Shown: positions 6,301 through 7,073 of the stretch, one piece after another
Layout of the letters: every line of letters begins with the position of its first letter
Numbering within the stretch: position 1 is the first letter of the stretch
Source: JAGUXG01 sp043798435
Lineage (GTDB): Bacteria > UBA9089 > UBA9088 > JAGUXG01
DNA length: 7,073 nucleotides
Direction of reading: 5' to 3'
Assembly (NCBI GenBank): GCA_043798435.1
Contig: JAZDOR010000218.1
Coordinates: 1 to 7,073 of the forward strand
The notes under the pieces: generated by a model
Seen by the model: only the letters and a program-made list of their open reading frames with translations
What the model was told of the DNA's origin: nothing
The model's database searches: none
Translations under genes and position numbers: made by a program

Positions 6301-7029
6301 GGATTTTTCTCTGCTTCCTTCAATCCCCTGGATAGATTTTACAGATAGCCTTAGTTTATACAAACCAGGATCAAGCTTGCTTGTATCCCAATAGCATAGG
6401 GTACCAGATGCAGGTGCTTTTGACTCATATATCAGATGCCATTCAGTATCAAAATACTCTAAGGAATAGCTCTCAAAGTCTGCACCTCCTACTCTGCCCC
6501 GTATCTCAACAACACCACTTAGATCTTGATCAGGAGATGGGTATATTATCTCTCCTGTTAAGTCATAAGGAGGAATATGAACAGGCATCTCTGGGTCACC
6601 CAAAAGGTTCAGGCAGAACTGGGCCCATCTGTATGGGTTATCGGCATTTGAGACTGAAATGAATGAAATCTTTGAGAAGGCCAGGGTCCTTCCTATGTTG
6701 GTTATTCTTTCGGAAAAGAGCCTCCTGAAGAATTCCACATCATACTCGCCAGAATATGCCTTTGCATTTCCTTGTTCATACCAGCCATACCTTGAGTTTC
6801 CGACAAAGGCAACTGCTCCACCCTCTGGATTAAAGACAAAATGCTCACCTATTGAGTCAGATATCTCAAACTTTCCAGGAAGACAGCCTATGGTGTAGAA
6901 GATGAAGTATTTGTTGTTCCTTAATGAGGAAACGTAACTATTTACCCAATTGAAGTGCAAGAAAAGAATATAAACCACGGAGGCACAGAGGTCACGGAGA
7001 GAATTCATTGCAAAATGCAAAATTAGCAA
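340..7029 (-). CDS. Giant C25-peptidase-remnant / triple FG-GAP (VCBS) propeller surface protein, 5'-truncated
   Basis: A 2,229-codon frame ending in TAA at 342-340. Domains by residue: 31-152 C-terminal part of a peptidase C25 domain; 157-248 Ig-like; 251-654 propeller 1 (8 calcium loops); 655-740 beta-sandwich; 745-852 fibronectin III; 857-940 IPT/TIG-like; 942-1022 carboxypeptidase-regulatory-like; 1025-1105 IPT/TIG-like; 1112-1503 propeller 2 (7 loops); 1518-1617 fibronectin III; 1620-1702 and 1704-1792 IPT/TIG-like; 1799-2126 propeller 3 (7 loops); 2133-2229 DUF11. Proteins of this build are usually secreted and bind calcium, carbohydrate or other surface proteins; that role is inferred from the family. 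The listed start is a TTG at 7029 directly after an in-frame TAA (7032-7030); an ATG follows at 7008. Neither has a ribosome binding site, both lie in repeat DNA, and residues 1 to about 27 look like translated repeat. The true N-terminus (signal peptide, propeptide, front of C25) is missing or lies beyond 7073. It may be a pseudogene fragment, although the frame is intact. No T9SS sorting domain or C-terminal anchor is seen. Confidence 0.8.
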   Translation of the reverse strand: MLILHFAMNSLRDLCASVVYILFLHFNWVNSYVSSLRNNKYFIFYTIGCLPGKFEISDSIGEHFVFNPEGGAVAFVGNSRYGWYEQGNAKAYSGEYDVEFFRRLFSERITNIGRTLAFSKISFISVSNADNPYRWAQFCLNLLGDPEMPVHIPPYDLTGEIIYPSPDQDLSGVVEIRGRVGGADFESYSLEYFDTEWHLIYESKAPASGTLCYWDTSKLDPGLYKLRLSVKSIQGIEGSREKSYWVDNRKFHPGWPVRLDGRCFSPPTFADVNNDGEAEIAIAVLNARDYKFVLYLFNHKGEILPGWPKEIYANTMGMYVLEIHSFPSLGDIDGDGDMEIVFLSQDHIYAYHYDGRDVEGFPIEVCCGVNNGPALCNIDSDPALEIVFIQSNYLCVIKGDGKLLWYRPKQDEAGSAYLYPGVGDVDGDGDVEIAFSGYSMAWDTNLYLFHHTGEKVSGWPRQNISGIPPVLADFDGNGSYEMVAGASKIHILHHEWEAFPGWPQSLDYRTSMAPHSVADIDSDSDLEVLVSDAKGRPYAFHHTGKLVSGFPVELKDTYNVRASPTVADIDGDGKKEIFIGECGFSVAGTVLPGFPFKTKSHAFVSPIFGDMDNDGKNEMLLIADRTAYLIDTEGKPKDVEWQFFGQDSCHTGVYPRKETFKLSCPNLVKEMEEFEVEITAPNFSGDLLISVNTGEIVPGSVTISEKKRLNLLIKKAGEPVFIKVTDASNPKRYGLSNPISVRKDLQPPNRIEDLSVTKKGCDFIELSWTASGDDGGVGKAGLYDLRYSKEPIDQKAWCRAKKVDTPPIPSVSGEKEVFTIKPIASNSTYYIGLRVIDTASNTSPLSNIVVATTTSGRITLTYPTSGIIKDLVRIEGADFIPTEIIRIDFGTTETMATTRASQKGTFSVTFYVNTQDIGTLPIKVIGLSSGDIAITWFYILPLYYIKGRVLDWKGDGIQGVLIFMTGQQSGLGSSKQDGSYEFLQVKEGWRRLSPVKTGYRFLPDYRIYDPLNSNLENQDFIGYTTYLNIYPLGDSLMVSGYGFGKTEEVYIDFGTTKSITKTASDSKGFFSTTFIVSSQPVETVIIVARGITSGLSATASFVILIPSKTQFVEGSLDLPLLWVYPDLTFGDYNQDGYSDLAIAGENWSERDIVTKIFKNNKGSFTDIKADLTGVMMCSLLWSDYDNDSDLDLIVSGFALNNGTKTNSDTDFSFLYGDEDISTEKLASLTATMSMITKIYRNDNGLFVDSKIKVMGIIEGNIDSADLDSDGDLEIIIGGESQEAVLWDECRVYRNEKGSFTETAINLYATSEGVISCADYDGDLDTDIFISGEDLSDYITTFHSTLYKNDNNRFIDTKMGIEEVKRSDACWGDYDNDGDLDLAISGRLIGMAKTKITKLYRNDSGSLVDTNIPFTGTSWSSLKWIDYDNDGDLDLLACGYITDRDLLTRIYENRDGKFFERDFGFLGMHAGGMDIADVDLDGDLDIAMMGWHMYPFYKLYLNQEADALLGGGGANPNRMPEPPTQLSYEMQDGFVILSWNQGKDEETPEKGLYYTIRLGTKPSSEEIVPPYSGSSFGRYIKTRSTKLKLPPGRYYCAVQTVDTGLLRSAWSSEKIFDINPYLSIIPGSGPVGTVVTLSGIGFGKNEKIEIGFGDIPSFSYSFTDDFGSFRKVLLVSQQTQGQKMVVGNGKTSKIRLTTTFLTTPGAICKVVESFPCSGLNKGTKTLTILGKNFLSPDLLLIKGDRKIPSYKITASPERIIASFDLNEAEPGLYDIVVVQGHGSFSLRSCFTINRALTPPLIWEKDTIFSDVNGLRVGSGDNDKTVDLYLSMKDYNYAIKQAKFIGWGWNAFSISSKWAYYGAPMAIGDGDNDGLNEVYGIKNYRVVSRFSDRKDRWDEEGVDRLKETEMITDITCGDGDADGLFEVYSSTSNGNLYCFKMNGEGFSTENIGKIDRGYIKNLAIGDGDNDGRCEVYCINGSSLYQCKLSVSDWVMKGIGTASNVIYDIAIGDGDNDGKLEVYVGDCLKKVFQFSFDGKSWDKKELCSLGGAVCGVAIGDTDNDGLNEVLCVSNSAPMVGLKFKDSVWNKQEIREGSGTKGIEIGDLDLDDTIEIYALNTENKLIQLKPVSFLPGSPKIILHKEAVYRQGSITYTITYKNEGLGTATDVVIIEVLPEGVKLSSVISHQLSVNYWVEGKWQETISSSATKIKWIIPQVSPGEMGTVSFTCEVK
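343..633 (-). other. C-terminal DUF11 module interrupted by a repeat-derived insert
   Basis: Residues 2133-2229. The pattern I-T-Y-T-I-T-Y-K-N-E-G-L-G-T-A-T-D-V, then V-L-P-E-G-V-K-L, then W-I-I-P-Q-V-S-P-G-E-M-G-T-V-S-F-T matches DUF11 repeats, beta-sandwich stalk modules of bacterial surface proteins. Ten residues (2179-2188, SSVISHQLSV) are encoded by a heptamer array and have no obvious DUF11 counterpart. The protein ends right after this module. Confidence 0.75.
467..496. repeat. Heptamer tandem array, unit ACTGATG, inside the coding sequence
   Basis: Four 7-bp units (ACTGATA 467-473, then ACTGATG at 474, 481 and 488) plus AC fill 30 bp, exactly ten codons, so the giant frame is preserved. 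The translated residues are SSVISHQLSV. Because 7 is not a multiple of 3, any change of one unit shifts the frame. Confidence 0.92.
652..1635 (-). repeat. Propeller 3: seven G-D-G-D-N-D-G / E-V-Y repeats
   Basis: Residues 1799-2126. The core is A-I-G-D-G-D-N-D-G-x-x-E-V-Y, starting near residues 1815, 1865, 1914, 1962, 2008, 2055 and 2101. The first (V-G-S-G-D-N-D-K-T-V-D) and last (I-G-D-L-D-L-D-D-T-I-E) copies are diverged, as expected of edge blades. This repeat class differs from those of propellers 1 and 2, so it was probably acquired as a separate module rather than by internal duplication of them. Confidence 0.82.
1654..2478 (-). other. FN3 plus two IPT/TIG-like modules between propellers 2 and 3
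   Basis: Residues 1518-1617 resemble the fibronectin-III module that often follows VCBS propellers (P-E-P-P-T-Q-L, F-V-I-L-S-W-N, K-G-L-Y-Y-T-I-R-L-G-T, P-P-G-R-Y-Y-C-A-V-Q-T-V-D-T). Residues 1620-1702 (G-P-V-G-T-V-V-T-L-S-G-I-G-F-G) and 1704-1792 (K-T-L-T-I-L-G-K-N-F) are IPT/TIG-like beta-sandwiches. A Gly-rich hinge G-G-G-G-A-N-P-N-R (1509-1517) precedes this block. Confidence 0.68.
2521..3696 (-). repeat. Propeller 2: seven VCBS repeats of Y-R-N-D / D-Y-D-N-D-G-D-L-D-L type
   Basis: Residues 1112-1503. Units alternate a [KR]-[IL]-Y-[RK]-N-[DE]-x-G-x-F strand with a calcium loop. Loops begin at residues 1131 (DYNQDGYSDL), 1183, 1265, 1318, 1372, 1425 (both DYDNDGDLDL) and 1476 (DVDLDGDLDI). 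Seven units match a seven-bladed propeller. The stretch between loops 2 and 3 carries an acidic, Ser/Thr-rich insert (about 1198-1232) that the other blades lack. Confidence 0.85.
3715..5067 (-). other. Beta-sandwich, FN3, TIG-like, CarboxypepD-reg-like, TIG-like linker
   Basis: Residues 655-1105 connect propellers 1 and 2. A fibronectin-III module (745-852) shows P-P-N-R-I-E-D-L-S-V, I-E-L-S-W-T-A-S-G-D-D and Y-Y-I-G-L-R-V-I-D-T-A-S-N. Two related IPT/TIG-like modules (857-940, 1025-1105) share I-D-F-G-T-T and G-x-F-S-x-T-F. Between them lies a small module with Y-I-K-G-R-V-L-D and K-Q-D-G-S-Y-E-F (942-1022), like carboxypeptidase regulatory domains. These are structural spacers and possible ligand-binding modules; no enzymatic residues are recognised. 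Confidence 0.65.
5068..6279 (-). repeat. Propeller 1: eight FG-GAP/VCBS repeats of P-G-W-P type
   Basis: Residues 251-654. Each unit has a P-G-W-P or G-F-P turn and then a calcium loop ending in an E-[ILMV] strand. Loops begin at residues 271 (DVNNDGEAEI), 331 (DIDGDGDMEI), 377 (NIDSDPALEI), 424, 473, 519, 568 and 610 (DMDNDGKNEM). The third loop is degenerate. The block closes with W641...F-G-Q-D-S-C-H-T-G-V-Y, a common end-cap of such propellers. The likely fold is a calcium-stabilised beta-propeller with 7-8 blades. Confidence 0.85.
6574..6939 (-). other. Peptidase C25 (gingipain-type) domain remnant
   Basis: Residues 31-152. Visible family landmarks are Y-T-I-G-C (Cys49, codon 6885-6883, the position of the family's nucleophile), GEHFVFNPEGGAVAF, G-N-S-R-Y-G-W (78-83), N-I-G-R-T-L-A-F-S-K, and the closing L-L-G-D-P-E-M-P-V (142-150). 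The upstream half, which should contain the G-H-G type catalytic histidine, is absent. As encoded here the domain cannot be an active cysteine peptidase. Confidence 0.78.
6975..7000. repeat. Octamer-type repeat CACGGAGG / CACAGAGG / CACGGAGA
   Basis: CACGGAGG (6976-6983), CACAGAGG (6984-6991) and, after one extra T, CACGGAGA (6993-7000). On the minus strand this reads as the CTCCGTG...CTCTGTG...CTCCGTGG motif that I recognise as a dispersed repeat in many metagenome-derived genomes. It is translated as residues 11-19 of the giant frame, which is not protein-like, and marks the point where homology to C25 proteins stops. Confidence 0.8.
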
Positions 7030-7058
7030 TTAGCATTTTACAATGATAATTTTGCATT
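7014..7058. repeat. 12-bp perfect inverted repeat
   Basis: AATGCAAAATTA (7014-7025) is the exact reverse complement of TAATTTTGCATT (7047-7058), with a 21-bp loop. The loop side carries a TTAGCAA-type heptamer repeat. The start codon chosen for the giant frame (7029) lies in the loop. The low complexity (A/T runs) limits what can be concluded. Confidence 0.7.
7022..7036. repeat. Heptamer tandem pair, unit ATTAGCA
   Basis: Two adjacent copies of ATTAGCA (7022-7028 and 7029-7035, with one base of register ambiguity). It lies inside the loop of the 7014-7058 inverted repeat and supplies the in-frame stop (7032-7030) and TTG start used by the giant frame. Confidence 0.7.
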
Positions 7059-7072
7059 GATAATTGATAATT
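7056..7072. repeat. Heptamer tandem array, unit ATTGATA
   Basis: ATTGATA at 7056-7062 and 7063-7069, followed by ATT. The array may continue past the window edge. It has the same 7-bp period as the other arrays in this window. Confidence 0.78.
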
Positions 7073-7073
7073 T

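Noticed and set aside
7006..7029. TTG (7029) or ATG (7008) as a genuine start of a complete gene
   Set aside because: Neither has a Shine-Dalgarno sequence, both are inside repeat DNA, there is no signal peptide, and the first C25 homology starts mid-domain.
7014..7058. Inverted repeat as terminal repeat of a MITE or as a terminator
   Set aside because: The arms are low-complexity and AT-rich, overlap direct heptamer repeats, have no partner or target duplication in view, and may pair by chance.

Overview
The window holds the 3' part of one very large gene on the minus strand (about 340 to 7029, 2,229 codons with no internal stop), bordered on both sides by short tandem-repeat DNA, plus the first 40 codons of an IS630-type transposase that runs off the left edge, also on the minus strand. 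The composition is moderately AT-rich. An intact gene for a giant calcium-loop propeller protein, combined with many unrelated 7-8 bp tandem repeats, looks like an uncultivated candidate-phylum bacterium assembled from a metagenome. That placement is inference; no taxonomic marker is present.

Layout, left to right: (1) 1-121, start of an IS630-family transposase, with an excellent ribosome binding site, a possible promoter and an 8-bp inverted repeat around the start codon; (2) 204-336, spacer carrying three different short tandem arrays (TAGGGAA x4, CACTAAT x2, TTGAATCC x2-3); (3) 340-7029, the giant gene; (4) 6975-7073, a patch of (C)ACGGAGG-type repeats, heptamer repeats and a 12-bp inverted repeat. 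The first codons of the giant open frame are read out of this patch.

Read N to C, the giant protein has the C-terminal third of a peptidase C25 (gingipain-type) domain that keeps the probable nucleophile Cys49 but lacks the part that should carry the catalytic His. An Ig-like module follows, then three FG-GAP/VCBS-type beta-propellers (8, 7 and 7 calcium-loop repeats, each of a different sequence class), separated by fibronectin-III, IPT/TIG-like and carboxypeptidase-regulatory-like modules, and finally a DUF11 module. Such proteins are normally exported surface or adhesion proteins. This copy has no signal peptide, because its real 5' end has been replaced by, or separated from the rest by, the repeat patch. 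A second repeat array (ACTGATG x4) sits in frame inside the DUF11 coding sequence.

The points most worth following up are the repeat-disrupted 5' end, the heptamer array inside codons (gain or loss of one unit would truncate the protein), and the start-codon hairpin of the transposase, which could form only in read-through transcripts such as those coming from the giant gene. I see no complete new defence or metabolic system in the window.
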